A DNA stretch of 64,000 bases from Immersiella caudata (taxonomy: Eukaryota > Ascomycota > Sordariomycetes > Sordariales > Lasiosphaeriaceae). The translations under genes and the position numbers were made by a program. The number at the start of each line of letters is the position of its first letter. Position 1 is the stretch's first letter. The stretch spans positions 1,116,001-1,180,000 of the forward strand of contig JAULSU010000004.1 in the NCBI GenBank assembly GCA_030512335.1, written 5' to 3'. Shown here piece by piece: positions 31,935-43,130 of the stretch. A model generated the notes under the pieces. It made no database searches. It saw nothing but the letters and a program-made list of their open reading frames with translations, and was not told the origin of the DNA.

Positions 31935-33258
31935 GGCGGCGGATGCGCTCGAAGTTTACAACTGTTTGGGACGTATCGACGATGCGAAAAGAGGTGCCAG
32001 TCGTGAGGCAGGGCTCTCGGCAGCTGCTGCGGGTTGTGGGTTGTGATAAACCGACGTCTGAACCTCGAGAGGTGTTACGACATTCCAGCACAGTGACGGC
32101 AGAAAGGGCCAAGTTACAACTGGCTGTCCCAGGCTGACCCAGGTCCGTAGGCGGCCCGTGCTGGCAACTGCTAGCGTGAGTGCCGCCCAGCGTCGATTTC
32201 CCGGCCAATCAGCAGTGTTGCGGAGCAACTATAACGCCGTTTCCATAGTCGGACCCACCTGACCTTTGTTTGTCAAATGACGACAAAGCCGACAGCACCT
32301 TCATCAGGCGCACAGTAGGTATCTACAAAAGCCGAGACGATGCCGGAACAACGGGTTGTTTATGTGCTCGGCATGGATTTGTTTAATAAACCCCATGTGA
32401 ATGAAGCCTTTCGGACACAGCGTTCCCTCGAATGTCACTCGAGTTTCCCTTGTTCCCGGCGCCAAGATCTAGCTATCCCAGCTATGGGGTATCAAATCAG
32501 CCAAAGTCCACTTTCACCCAATGCGAAAGCGGCGGGATGCAACCTCGGACCAACAGATGATGGAACATTTTTATCGATAAAGCCATTATTCTGCTTTCTC
32601 GTACGGCACAAGGCGACAAGAAATGAGACGGGCCAGGCGATGCAATGGAAGCCTCGTTTCTCTAGAGTTGACATTAGCAGCTAATGTTAGCAGCTCGCTC
32701 CATTGGTAGTAACGGGCAGCCTCCCGCACGCGGTGAAAGAAAACAGCCCCCAACTGAGTCTTCTGTTACGCCCCGGCGACAGTCCTCGTGTTTCCACTGC
32801 ACTCGCATCGACTTAACTTCAGAATACATCTCTTAGATACAGAATGGCGCCAGTCATGAATACATGTGAGGTGTCTGGTCGACGGCGGGTTAGGGTCCAC
32901 AGGAACTGACCCACAAGGCTGCAGCGACCAATCGCGGGGCTCACCCCAGCTGAGACGGATGACGTGCCCATCACCAGCCTATCTACCAGCATCGCGGGGC
33001 AGGCATGAACTCAGCTACACCACTGGCACCACCAAACTTCAGAGGCGCTGAGGGGCAAACCGTTTCTAGAACCTTGCTCGGCTCAAACCAAGCATTAACT
33101 GGGATTTCCCCCAGCTGCCGCATACCTCCTTCCAAAAGGAAACAGTCATCTTAAAGCTTCCTCATCTCATTCCTCTACCTAACCAAGCCCATTTAGTCGG
33201 CAAACGAAAGTCGACTGTTTGTCCGACTCATTTCTTCCATACCACCATCTCATCTAAG
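31935..33258. promoter_or_regulatory. Divergent intergenic region SCS2 / UBX gene
   Basis: These 1.3 kb contain both promoters. A short duplicated segment (ATCGCGGGGC near 32931-32941 and 32991-33001) is visible. No gene or RNA seen. Confidence 0.45.
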
Positions 33259-34358
33259 ATGGGTCAATCAGATCTCGAGGTCTTGCTCGACATGGGCTTT
33301 GATAAAGCTCGCGCCGAGCTCGCCGTCAAGAAGACCGGAGGCTGTCAGTCTACCATCCACTGCATCTCACCCATGGGCAAAGCTAACGTCGCAAACAGTA
33401 CAGGGGGCCTTGAACTGGCTCGAGGAAACTCAGGACAAACCACTTGAGGAGCTCCAGGCTGCAGGGGCATCGACCGCTGAGAGCCAAGCTGAGGGTTCCG
33501 ACTCCGCCGCTCTTGAAGATGTCAACGCCAAATCGCTTGTCTGCAATGAGTGCGGCAAGAAGTTCCGCAACCACGACGCGGCTTCATTCCATGCTTCCAA
33601 GACGTGCGTTCGGTAGCAAACTATTCCTCCGTGATCAATAGCTAACTGCAGCACAGTGATCATCAAGACTTTTCGGAGTCGACTGATGAGATCGCACCAC
33701 TAACAGAAGAGGAGAAGAAGGCCAGACTTGAGGAGTTGCGCCAAAAGCTCGCCGCCAAGCGTGCTGCCCAGTCTGAGGCAGACAAGGAAGAGCACAAGCA
33801 GAACGAGGTATGGTGCGGTATTCCATCCGGCTTTGCCCCTAAACTAACATTATCTAGAAAATTCGTCAAAAATCCACTAAGGAGACCCAAGAAGCCAAGG
33901 AGGAACTTCAACGCAAGCAACAGATCAAGGAGGCTGCCAAGAAGCGCCAGGAGAAGCTTGATGACCTTGAGGCCAAGAGGCGAATCAAGGCCAAGATCGA
34001 GGCCGACAAGGCTGAGCGCAAGCGAAAGGAGGAAGAGGCAAAGGCCGCTCGTGAAGGGAGAGCCGTTGCAGCTGCTGCCCCTGCTGCTGCCCCTGCCGCG
34101 CCCTCAGCACCGAGGCCTGCGGCGGCACACACAGATGCTCGTCTTCGGCTGCAGTTGGCCAGCAAGACGATTCAGAAAACGTATCCTGCCGACACAACCC
34201 TCTTTGAGGTTGCCCAGCAACTTGAGGCAGATGAGGGAACAGCCGTTACGAGCTTTACGATGAACTTCCCTAGGAAGACGTTCGAGGGCGGTATTGACTT
34301 CAGCCAGACGCTGAAAGAGGCCGGACTTGTCCCCAGCGCTGTGTTGATTGTCAAATAG
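33259..34358 (+). CDS. UBA - C2H2 zinc finger - UBX domain protein (p97/Cdc48 cofactor type, UBXN1-like)
   Basis: Four exons, 33259-33343, 33399-33603, 33657-33807 and 33858-34358 (introns 55, 53 and 50 nt), 313 residues. A UBA domain at 1-45 (LEVLLDMGFDKARAELAVKKTGG, GALNWLEE) should bind ubiquitin. At about 80-105 is a C2H2-like finger (VCNECGKKF...HDAASFHAS). A long Lys/Glu-rich coiled coil spans 115-215 (KARLEELRQKLAAKRAAQSE), then an Ala/Pro linker and the UBX domain to the C-terminus with RLRLQLASKT and the FPRKTF loop that contacts Cdc48/p97. Proteins of this layout (human UBXN1/SAKS1) link ubiquitylated cargo to Cdc48 and the proteasome. Confidence 0.9.
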
Positions 34359-34965
34359 GGGGTTTCTCCCGCCAGGATCAGTACTCAGAAGCAGTGGTAG
34401 CGGACATCACAGCGAGCCTTGCACTGTATGTACTCAGCCGTTGGAGGAAATGCACCAGCGAGTGTATCAAAATTTTAAATGCCTAGAGACTCCCATGTCG
34501 TTGCATGATGTTCCAACTCGAGCTGTCATACACCGCGCAGCCAGAGATGGGAAAATGAGACCTGTTGATCGTGCATCGGGCCTCAGGGTACTCTACACCC
34601 GATTGCCCCACCACTACGCCTCTGTTGATATCCTGGAACTACCTAATCCCAATCCGCAGAACCTCCATTTGCCATCAACAAGACGCCCCTCGCGCATCGA
34701 ATACTATCCTGTTCGTCCCGATCGTGAATCACTAAAGTCGGGCATACTAAAACTGCCGTTTGACCCGCCCGAACCCATCTGTCAATCACGCCCTGCCGGG
34801 CGATTATCGGGGCATCGGGTCCATCCTCCAACGGTGCAACCTCCAACACCCCTCTTTCCCCCCCTTTTCGCTCGGCCACTGCCGGCTAAGAGCGACCTAC
34901 CTGCTACCGACCTACATACATATATACATCCACCTACTAGCCAGCCATCTTGACGACCTCCCGTC
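34359..34965. other. Intergenic, promoter of the YCII gene
   Basis: These 607 bases lie between two plus-strand genes. Short frames only. A CATATATACATCC segment lies near 34916-34930, about 45 bases before the next ATG. Confidence 0.45.
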
Positions 34966-35691
34966 ATGGCATTCCGCTTCCGCACTTGTACCTCCACCCT
35001 ACTCCGGCCAATTGCACCACACCACGCTGCAGCAACAACATTGGGTCCCTTTGCAACGTCCAGAATCAGATTCATGTCTACTTCTAATCCTCGCACGTAT
35101 GAATGGCTCGTCGTCATCCCCGATAAGCCAGGCGCATTGGCGAAGCGGTTGGAGGTACGCCCGTATGTGGAACCTCACCTCACTCTCCAAACGAGATACC
35201 GCAACTCACGCATGTAAAATTGCAGCGCCCACTTCGCCGGTCTCAAAACCAACATCGACAATGGCCGTTTCCAAATGGGCGGTATGTATTTCTTTTCCCA
35301 TCCCTCCCCCCTCTGCATCTCCACATACAGCGGCTCAACCCTCGCCAAGCCATCCAATCAGTCACTCACTCATTGTACTCATATTGACCAATTCCTCCCA
35401 GGCGCTATCCTCGATGAAGTCCCCGTAGATGACGAGCCCACCAGCCTCAAGATGAGTGGTAGCACCATCGTCCTCAACGCGCCTTCAAAGGAAGAGATCA
35501 TCAGCATGCTGCGCGAGGATCCGTATGCCAAGGAAGGGGTGTGGGATGTGGATAATGTGAGTTGCTCCGCTCAGTCACTCATCTTACTTCGAGGAATCTG
35601 GAAGAGGGGACTTACTAATGACACTGTGTAGGCTCAAATGTGGCCGCTCAAGTGTGCCTTTAGGATTCCGGTGAAGGGGCAGCAGGTGTAA
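34966..35691 (+). CDS. YCII-related domain protein, probably mitochondrial
   Basis: Four exons, 34966-35162, 35226-35281, 35402-35556 and 35632-35691 (introns 63, 120 and 75 nt), 155 residues. The first 40 residues are Arg/Ser/Thr-rich without acidic residues (FRFRTCTSTLLRPIAPHH), a likely mitochondrial presequence. The YCII fold follows: EWLVVIPDKPGALAKRLEVRPAHFAGL, GRFQMGGAILDE, STIVLNAPSKEEIISMLREDPYAKEGVWD and the end MWPLKCAFRIPVKG. The family is related to dimeric alpha+beta-barrel enzymes; its substrate in fungi is not known. The first donor is the second of two close GT sites (35163), chosen because it alone keeps the RPAH core. Confidence 0.88.
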
Positions 35692-36026
35692 TGGGCAAGG
35701 GCATCAGTGTATCACCCGTTTTGTTCAGATCGAAAGATTTTGAAACTTAAAGCAACGTATTATCCGTTACCTGCGGACTTGAGATCTGCGAGCACACGTG
35801 AGCACACGCGAGCACCTGCATGCAGGTACGTCCAATGCATGGTATTATTAATTCACTTGGTTAACTAGTCCATCTGGGAGAACATTAATCATGAGCAAAT
35901 CGTATTCCCAGTCCTCGCACGAACGCCGTGCAATTTGAGAGCAGAAGAAATACCAAAGTAGCCGTCGTGAAGCAATCGTGTCCGTACAGTAATTTTTGCT
36001 CGTAGCCATCAAAGACCAGAGCATTC
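35692..36026. other. Convergent intergenic region with short tandem repeat
   Basis: Between the YCII gene stop and the DUF2408 gene stop. Contains about three imperfect copies of GAGCACACG near 35788-35817, followed by the palindrome CCTGCATGCAGG. No gene seen. Confidence 0.5.
35788..35828. repeat. Three imperfect 10-base tandem copies plus palindrome
   Basis: GAGCACACGT, GAGCACACGC and GAGCACCTGC in tandem, then TGCAGG completing the palindrome CCTGCATGCAGG. It may be a regulatory site or slippage. Confidence 0.5.
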
Positions 36027-37535
36027 CTAGTCGCTCTGTGCAACGTTCTCTTCTGCCGCTATCCTCAGTTCGTACGCCAGGTCGAAGCACTCTGCCAAGA
36101 GCTCGTTGACAGCCCCCTGGCCCTCGGGGAGGTCACCCCCAACCACGAACTTGCCGTCCACCCTCAGGTTGTCAATCGAGTTGAGCTGTAGAGTAGTATA
36201 GGTTAGTAAACTAGCCCGAAGAGAAGAGCAGGTAACAGTTTACCTTCATGCTATACGGATAGAGATCCCGCACGGAGCTCACACCCCCCGAGTTTTTGAC
36301 CTCGACCAAGCACCGTTTCAGCGTCTGAAGTTGGTTGTAGTACGGCAACAGCGCCTCCGAGACTGGCTCGGACGAAATCATGAGGTAATAGACATAGCCA
36401 TAGCTCCGACGAATAAGATAGAGCAAGGTCCGCTGGACGTACAGCTCTGCCAACTTGCCATCCTCATCCTGGAAGTTGCCGTCCACTCGGCTCTCGTCAA
36501 ACTTATCGAGCTCCCGCTGGTAGTCGTAGAGGTCTGTTTCTCGCAGCGACCACGCCTGTGTGATAGAGAGCTTCTCGAGGTCGTTTCGGATGCTAACAAG
36601 CTTATCGTAGATGGGTTTGAAATTCTCAGGAATGGTACCTTTCCTCTCCAGCACAATCTCAGACCAAAGCAGACATCGTTTCAAGAGGTCTGCCACTTCG
36701 TCGCTTCCACCGAGGACGTTCCCTTCGACGTCCACGAAGTTTCCGTCCGCTCGCGATGCGTCGATATCTTTGAGTTGAGCTTGCAGCTTCTGAACCTCTG
36801 ACACAGAGAACTGTAATTGTCAGCACGACCTGTCTTGTCCCTTGACGTCATAACACTCACTTTAGCCTTGGTGTTTGCAAGCGACATAGATCTCAAGATA
36901 GAGATGAGCTTCTCGTGCACCTCGCGCAACGGTTTGGCGAGTCTGTCTAGTTTTTTTCGTAGTTCCTCCAGCGACTCTTTGCAGAGATTCTCTCGTTTGG
37001 CCAGCAGCTCGACTAGGTATGGGGAGTGTTGCGAGTCGGCGTTGCGAAGGACGCTCTCAAGTGTACTCAAAGTATGCGACATGCTGTCCAAGTCCTTGGC
37101 TGAGAATAGCCCGGACTCTGTAAGGTGGTCGAGAAGCCGCTTGATTGTTGATGTCAGGGCGTAGGCTGCGGGTGCTTCGGTCGTCCGGCCGATCGTCATG
37201 AAGAAGAGCGAGAGGAGCTGGAAGCAGCTCTCGAGGACCTTGTCCACTGTAGATGTGAAATACGTTAGCGTAGTCCCTATTTGTAAACATCTATTAGAAC
37301 CGGGAATCCAAGACATACGTCTGTTCTCGCTCTTGCTTTCCGCCCCCTTTCGAATCTCGTTCAGCTGCCTGACCTGCTCGATAACCTGATCGTAGACAAG
37401 CATGACATCTTGGCTGCGAATATACTTTGTGCGGTCGCGTTTCAGCAACAGGAGGTGGTCTCGAATGCTGACCAGTTGGTCGAGGATCGCCCTTTCGCCT
37501 TCATCCTTGGGCATGGGGATGGCTGGTGTCTCCAT
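36027..37535 (-). CDS. DUF2408 / UPF0662 family protein (yeast YPL260W-like)
   Basis: Four exons, 37535-37319, 37246-36861, 36810-36244 and 36185-36027 (introns 72, 50 and 58 nt), 442 residues, all-helical in appearance. Characteristic blocks are ILDQLVSIRDHLLLLKRDRTKYI near the start, SLFFMTIGRTTEAPAAYA, then two related segments with DASRADGNF and DESRVDGNFQDEDG, the repeated D-x-R-x-DG-x-F motif that also returns as NLRVDGKF in the last exon. In the proteins I know of this family the role is unclear; the yeast member has been linked to proteasome or stress phenotypes, which I cannot verify here. The Met at 37535 (METPAIPMP) is preferred; an in-frame Met at 37628 would add 31 residues. Divergent from the P1 gene. 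Confidence 0.85.
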
Positions 37536-38275
37536 TTCGACTGGTTGGTGATGCTCTTCGTGTCGGAAAAGTCTTGTTTGTGTTTGCTGGGAAATCGTCT
37601 CGTTGACTGGTCTTGACTTAATCAGCAAGGCTCATCCCAAGGCTAGTTGCGGTACAGGGTCCATCAGGTTACCTACCCCGATCAATGACGGCGCGTGCCT
37701 TGACAAGGGTGGCGTTTGAACCTTAGGTTCCCTTGTGATCGAACGCCAATTGCTGGAATAGAACTATTGGCAAGGAAGAATACAACGATCCCCTGATGGA
37801 AGACAAAATAATCCCCAGCGGTTTTTCTTCCTCCCGTCTTCAAAGAGCGAACTTCGGCGTGCTCGGCTCAGCGCGAGACCTCTACCTGCGACGTCAGTGT
37901 CATTGGCTCATGGTGGTGGGGGAGCGAGGGGAGCTGGAAGGTGGGGTGAGCGACAGGGGTCGAGTTCCTTCAGTCGCCGTTGGGCCTGCCCCACCAAAAC
38001 CAGGCCGGCCAAGGATTATCATTTGTCCCATGCCTCTTCCAGCAAAGCGGGTGCCCTGCATCTGTGGCTCACCTGCCTGCCAAGTTATTGCCAGCTGCCA
38101 GCCGAACAAAAACCACCCCTGCCAATCGTAGGGCCTCGTATTCCACTTTTTTGAAAGGCACACACTAATTAATTTCTCCCCCGTCTGCGAATATCTTGCT
38201 TTCGGCTTCGACATCCCACGACACAACAACTCCGAGTCTCTGCACATTTGCGTCTCGACACACATCACATTCACA
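37536..38275. promoter_or_regulatory. Divergent promoter DUF2408 gene / ribosomal P1
   Basis: 740 bases. The P1 side (38160-38275) is CA/CT-rich and ends CACAATG. No further gene seen. Confidence 0.45.
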
Positions 38276-38941
38276 ATGTCCACTGCAGAGCTGGCAACGT
38301 CCTACGCGGCGCTCATCCTCGCCGATGACGGTGTTGCGATCACTGTACGAAACGAATCCCAATCCCGAGCCGATGCACCTGCGCGCCGCCCCCCCCCCGC
38401 CTTGCGATGCTCAGAAGCTGCAAAGCGGGCGCTTGGAGCTTGGGAAGCTGGCAGGGCATCTTTCTAGGAGGGCAATTGGCTTACTTTGCTACTTTTTCTA
38501 GGCCGACAAGATCTCTACCATCATCAAGGCCGCCGGTGTCGAGGAGGTCGAGCCTATCTGGGCTTCGCTTTTCGCCAAGGTACGATTATTCCACGAGGGA
38601 AACGAGGACGACTCGCCGAGCGAACACCGGCCCATGCCCGACGCTTGCCTCCTGTTTGAAAGGGAACGTTGAGCTGACTCGGGATTTTTGAATTGTAGGC
38701 TCTCGAGGGCAAGGATGTGAAGGACCTTCTTTCCAACGTCGGCTCCGGTGGTGGCGCTGCTGCCCCCGCTGCTGCTGGCGGTGCTGCCGCCGCTGGTGGT
38801 GCTGCTGAGGAGGCCAAGGAGGAGGCTAAGGAAGAGGGTGAGCCACCTTATGCCGAATTGTTGATCGCACGCAACGTACTGACGCACACCACAGAGAAGG
38901 AGGAGTCCGACGAGGACATGGGCTTCGGTCTCTTCGACTAA
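38276..38941 (+). CDS. RPP1: 60S acidic ribosomal protein P1
   Basis: Four exons, 38276-38344, 38502-38579, 38699-38837 and 38895-38941 (introns 157, 119 and 57 nt), 110 residues, the normal length. The N-terminal dimerisation domain reads ELATSYAALILADDGVAIT and ADKISTIIKAAGVEEVEPIW; then an Ala/Gly hinge, a Glu/Lys stretch and the invariant stalk tail ESDEDMGFGLFD. P1/P2 heterodimers on P0 form the stalk that recruits elongation factors; the tail contacts them and is phosphorylated. The 5' introns are longer than the window average, as is common in ribosomal protein genes. Confidence 0.95.
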
Positions 38942-39812
38942 GCGCTCTATATCTGACGACCTTGTTTCCTTGGGTTCTTTCAAATCTTGCATGGATCTGC
39001 GATGGTGCCTCACAAGAATGGGTGCTATTGATATCAGGGTCGGGGTCCTGGTTCATCGGCGTAGCTTGCTTAGGGAATTGAAGGAGCAAAACAGCCAACA
39101 CACGGTTCTACTTGGTGACGGTGATCGTGACGGTTTCACGGCTCGATATGAGAAAGATACCCTGGATTCTGGGAACACCCGAAAGCTCGGTTGTTGTCGG
39201 CTCTCGCATGCATTTTGCTGAACACCATTGAGTGCCTCTTGCCCCAAGGGCAAGGCCTTAGCCACCCTGGTACTCGAGACATGTACAGAGACCGTTTTCG
39301 ATAACTGCAGTCGGAACTGCTTCATCGTATTTTCTCACGAAAAAGGCCCATCGTTACTGTGATACAAGCTCGCGCAGCAGCCCTCATTTATTGACTTCGT
39401 CCTACCTGACCCGCAGGCAGGCCAAGCTATGCATGAATAATCGCCCAGACATCACACCCTCCGACATCAACTCAACTTAGTCATCACATTTCGCTCATGT
39501 TTCCGCTCAGCATCCACACTGTCTCCTTTGTTAAATCCACCCCAGCCGTCATTCGTCAATCCTTTCTCGACGTACCGTTCAACTGCCTCGCTCTACTCCA
39601 CGCACTATATATATATCGAAGACATGTACACATATCTACAAGTCTACGTCTAGGTCTAGGCACCCTTCTCGTCTCCCATCTACCTCCGTCTTTCTCCCCT
39701 TCCCCTTCCTCCACTCTTTCCTCGTCTCCCATTGTCCCTATCATCACTCACCCTCTCACCAACATCACCTCCCCATTGCCCCCTTCTCCTTTATTTCTAC
39801 TCTCTTCAAAAC
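38942..39812. other. Convergent intergenic region
   Basis: Between the P1 stop and the oxalyl-CoA synthetase stop. Contains a short TA microsatellite near 39606-39616 and pyrimidine-rich sequence at 39660-39800. No gene seen. Confidence 0.5.
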
Positions 39813-41366
39813 CTACAACTTCGCCCTCCCCTCCTTCTTCCCCATCTCCTCCGCCACAATCCTCCTCTGGATCTTCCCCGTCGCCGTCTTAGGCATCACA
39901 TCCGTAAAGTACACCTTCTTCGGCACCTTGAACTTCGCCAGCCTTTCGCCCACCCAAGCCTTCAGCCGCTCGCTTTCCAGCCTTGCCCCGCTCTTCAGCA
40001 CAATCGCCACCGCCACCTCCTGTCCGTACATCTCATCGGGAATTGCGAAGCTCACTGCCTCGCTAACAGCAGGGTGCCTCGTGATAGCATTGTCGAGCTC
40101 GATAGGGGAGATTTTCTCGCCTCCTTTGTTGATAAGCTCCTTGATGCGACCTGTGATGATAACATAGCCGTCCTCGTCGAGACGCCCTTGGTCTCCGGTG
40201 CGGAAGTACCCTGACTGAGTGAAGGCGGAGGCGTTGGCGGTAAGGTTGTTGAGGTAGCCGGCGGTGACGTTTTCTCCCTTGATGCAGATCTCGCCTTCAG
40301 AGCCGCGGAGGATGGGGTCCCCGACGTCGTTGAGGATGACGACTTCGACGCCTTGACCGACGCCAACGGTGCCGGGCTTGCGTTTAGCGGGGGGAAGGGG
40401 GTTAGAAGTCATTTGATGGGCGGCTTCGGTCATGGCGTAGGCTTCGAGGACGGGGGCCTTGTAGGTTGCTTCGAGGGCGTGGAAGACAGTGGGCGAGAGC
40501 GGTGAGGAGCAGGAACGGATGAAGCGGATGCTGGGAAGGGGAGAGGGCGTTGGGTTCTTGAGAAGGATCTGGTGAATTGTAGGTACCGCGGTGTACCAAT
40601 TTGCCTTGTAGGTGGTGAAGTCGCGCCAGAAGTCGGTGGCAGAGAACTTGGGCGGTACGACGAGGGAGCCGCCAGAGTAGAGCGGTGCGAGGAGACCGCA
40701 CAGGAGGCCGTGAACGTGGAAGAGCGGCATGACCAGCATGGTGCGGTCCGCGGGCGTGAGCTGATAAGTCGCCTTAATGTTGCTCATCGTCCGCGTGAGA
40801 TTGCGATGGGAGAGTGGGACGACCTTGGGGCGGGAGGTGGTGCCGCTGGTGTGTAGTACGAGGGCGACGTCTTCCGCCACAGCCTCAAGCACCGGCTGTG
40901 CGGGCTTACCCTCCAGCTGACCGAGTTCCTTCACGTCCAGCGCGACCTCCTTCTTCCCGGCGTCCCAGTAGCACTCGGCAATGGCAGCCTTGAACTTGCG
41001 GGCGGCTTTGACGGCGGGGCTCTCGCTCAGGTAGGCGCCCTTGGGCACTAGTACAATGGCTGACTTGACATCCTCAATGTAGAACTCGAACTCGTCCTGC
41101 TTGTACGCAGGGTTCAGCGGCGCCGCAATGCCGCGCTGCCAGGCGGCGGCGAGGAAGGAAACGATAAACTCATATGAGTTCACCGTCGCAATGGAGACAG
41201 GGGAGCCCAAGCCAAGGCCAATGGCAGCTAGCTTCCGCTGAAACGAAGCGATCTCGGCGACGAGGTCCGCGTAGCTGACCGTCACGGCATCGGCGCCAGG
41301 CCTAGCCGGGACGATGACCGCCACGGCGCCGCTCTCCCCGTGAACGGCCGTCTGCAGCGCTGCCAT
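39813..41366 (-). CDS. PCS60: Peroxisomal oxalyl-CoA synthetase (AMP-forming, Pcs60/AAE3 type)
   Basis: Intronless, 517 residues, an ANL-superfamily adenylate-forming enzyme. The A3 motif LHTSGTTSRPKVVPLSHRN is near 170-190, VMPLFHVHGLLCG follows, then AYAMTEAAHQM (A5), GYFRTGDQGRLDEDGY (A7), GRIKELINKGGEKISP (A8) and the catalytic Lys region PKTATGKIQRR (A10). The closest type I recognise is the oxalate-CoA ligase group (yeast Pcs60, plant AAE3), which activates oxalate with ATP and CoA for breakdown. The C-terminus is RAKL, with AKL a peroxisomal PTS1. Divergent from a methyltransferase gene. Confidence 0.9.
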   Translation of the reverse strand: MAALQTAVHGESGAVAVIVPARPGADAVTVSYADLVAEIASFQRKLAAIGLGLGSPVSIATVNSYEFIVSFLAAAWQRGIAAPLNPAYKQDEFEFYIEDVKSAIVLVPKGAYLSESPAVKAARKFKAAIAECYWDAGKKEVALDVKELGQLEGKPAQPVLEAVAEDVALVLHTSGTTSRPKVVPLSHRNLTRTMSNIKATYQLTPADRTMLVMPLFHVHGLLCGLLAPLYSGGSLVVPPKFSATDFWRDFTTYKANWYTAVPTIHQILLKNPTPSPLPSIRFIRSCSSPLSPTVFHALEATYKAPVLEAYAMTEAAHQMTSNPLPPAKRKPGTVGVGQGVEVVILNDVGDPILRGSEGEICIKGENVTAGYLNNLTANASAFTQSGYFRTGDQGRLDEDGYVIITGRIKELINKGGEKISPIELDNAITRHPAVSEAVSFAIPDEMYGQEVAVAIVLKSGARLESERLKAWVGERLAKFKVPKKVYFTDVMPKTATGKIQRRIVAEEMGKKEGRAKL

Positions 41367-41977
41367 TGGTCACGCGAGTGAAGGTTTTGGCTTTGCAGGA
41401 CCGGAAATAGCAAGAGAGCAGATCGTCAGGAGCTAGCTGTTTTGGGAGTACGCAAGCGATGCGAGATGTATCAAAGGGTGCAAAAGACTAAAAAGTATGC
41501 TTCACACAGAACTTATAATCTGTGCAGTGAGTGCGTGCGACATTTAAACCAGACCAACGATGTGAGGATGAAGCAGCTCCCACGGTTCATGCCTGTTTGC
41601 GACGCTAGCGTCAATGCCGTCAACGCCCCTGTCACCACGCCGCCCATCCGGCAGCCGGCACTCACCAGCACCAGGGTTAGGGTGCCGTCATACCCACCAT
41701 TGTTTGTGCCGGCACGGGGTAAGCAGCGCCGACAGGCGTGCAGAGCTGCCCCGAGAAAAGGGGTCACTCCGAAAAGCGTATATAAGTCCCCTCGGCAGCC
41801 TTCAAATCACTCCCCTCCCGCCATCCCGCAAGTTCCCAACACATATCCCACCCTTCCCCCGGGCCAATCCAACCGCCCGTCCATCACTTTTTCCCCCGCC
41901 AAAAAAAACCTCCAGACCCCGCGCATTTCCCTCCCCCAAATTCATTCCCCCTGAAAACTCAAATACCTACCCCTAAA
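41367..41977. promoter_or_regulatory. Divergent promoter oxalyl-CoA synthetase / methyltransferase
   Basis: 611 bases with a TATATAAG on the plus strand at 41779-41786 and a very C-rich leader (41810-41950) before the methyltransferase ATG. Confidence 0.5.
41779..41786 (+). promoter_or_regulatory. TATA box of the methyltransferase gene
   Basis: TATATAAG, about 190 bases before the ATG at 41978. Confidence 0.45.
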
Positions 41978-43130
41978 ATGGCCACCGCAGCCCCCTACCG
42001 TCGCGCCCCCCTCTGGGAGACCATCACCGGGATTCTCAGTCCCTGGGCTTTCCTCTTCCTCTCCCTAACCCACATCCCACCCACCGCTCTGCCCTTACTC
42101 AAATCCCTATCATTCCGAACCCTCTTCTCCTGGTCCCGCTTCCAGCCCCTCTGGTTCGCCTGTATGTGCGATTCCTGATATTTTTTGCCCCTTAAGTCTT
42201 TTTGCCTTAACGTCTCAGGAGGAAGAGGAGGAGTACCCCCTGGGAAATGCAAATATTGTCCTAGAATGGAAGTTAGTAGCTGACATCGACCGCTAGCTTT
42301 CTGGTCCATCGTCGGCCCCAACATCCGCACCGGCAATGACAAGCCGATCACCTCTCTTCTCCTTGGCCGCGTCACCAAGGGGAAACCAGTTTCAACCGCA
42401 GAGGAGACCAACCACCCCGGAATCGGCGGGATGGTTTTGGAAATCGGTGCTGGATCCGGGATGTGGGTAAATCTCTTCACGCCGGAGCAGTGTACCGCGA
42501 AGGGCAGCACCCCCTTGCCAGGCCAGCGCACGCCTATCACGAAGGTGTTTGGCGTGGAGCCTAACGCTGAGGTGCATGGTGATTTGAGGAGGAATACCGC
42601 GGCCGCGGGGCTAGAGGATACGTATGAGATTGTGCCGCTCGGGATTGAGGATGCGCTAGCTTCGGGGCGGATTGCGGAGGGGAGTGTAGATTGCATTGTT
42701 TCGGTGCTGTGTCTTTGCAGTATCCCGGAGCCGGAGAAGAATATCGGCTTGTTGTATAAGTGTCTGAAGCCGGGGGGGCGGTGGTATGTTTTTGAGCATG
42801 TGAGAACTTTTGATGAGCAGGGTTGGTTTATGAGGTGGTACCAAGGTGAGCGTCTGACTTGAATCGGGGTTTTGTTTGCAGTTGGTTGTCGCTTGCTTCG
42901 GCGATTCCGCTGTCGAGAAACCCAATGGCGACCTCAGAGCTGGAGCGCTGACACTCGCAGCCTTGGTCAACATTTTCTGGCCCCGTCTTATTGGCGGCTG
43001 CTACATCAACCGCGACACCACTTCATCCCTCCAACGAGCTGGCCCATGGACGGACATCGACCTGGCCCAGCCGCCGGCGGAAGACTGGTTCCACACCGTC
43101 CCTCACATCTTCGGCATCCTGACCAAATGA
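41978..43130 (+). CDS. Membrane-anchored SAM-dependent methyltransferase (class I, METTL7-like)
   Basis: Three exons, 41978-42161, 42297-42845 and 42961-43130 (introns 135 and 115 nt), 300 residues. Two hydrophobic segments in exon 1 (ILSPWAFLFLSLTHI and neighbours) suggest an N-terminal membrane anchor. The Rossmann methyltransferase domain begins with motif I LEIGAGSGMWV; the acidic motif II region is FGVEPNAEVHGDLRRN, and SVDCIVSVLCLCSIPEPEK and LKPGGRWYVFEHVR give the post-I and motif IV-V blocks. The last exon has NIFWPRLIGGCYINRDT. This layout resembles the METTL7/thiol-methyltransferase group on ER and lipid droplets; the substrate is not shown. For exon 3 the later acceptor (42960) is chosen because it keeps the frame and has a CTGAC branch point. 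Confidence 0.85.
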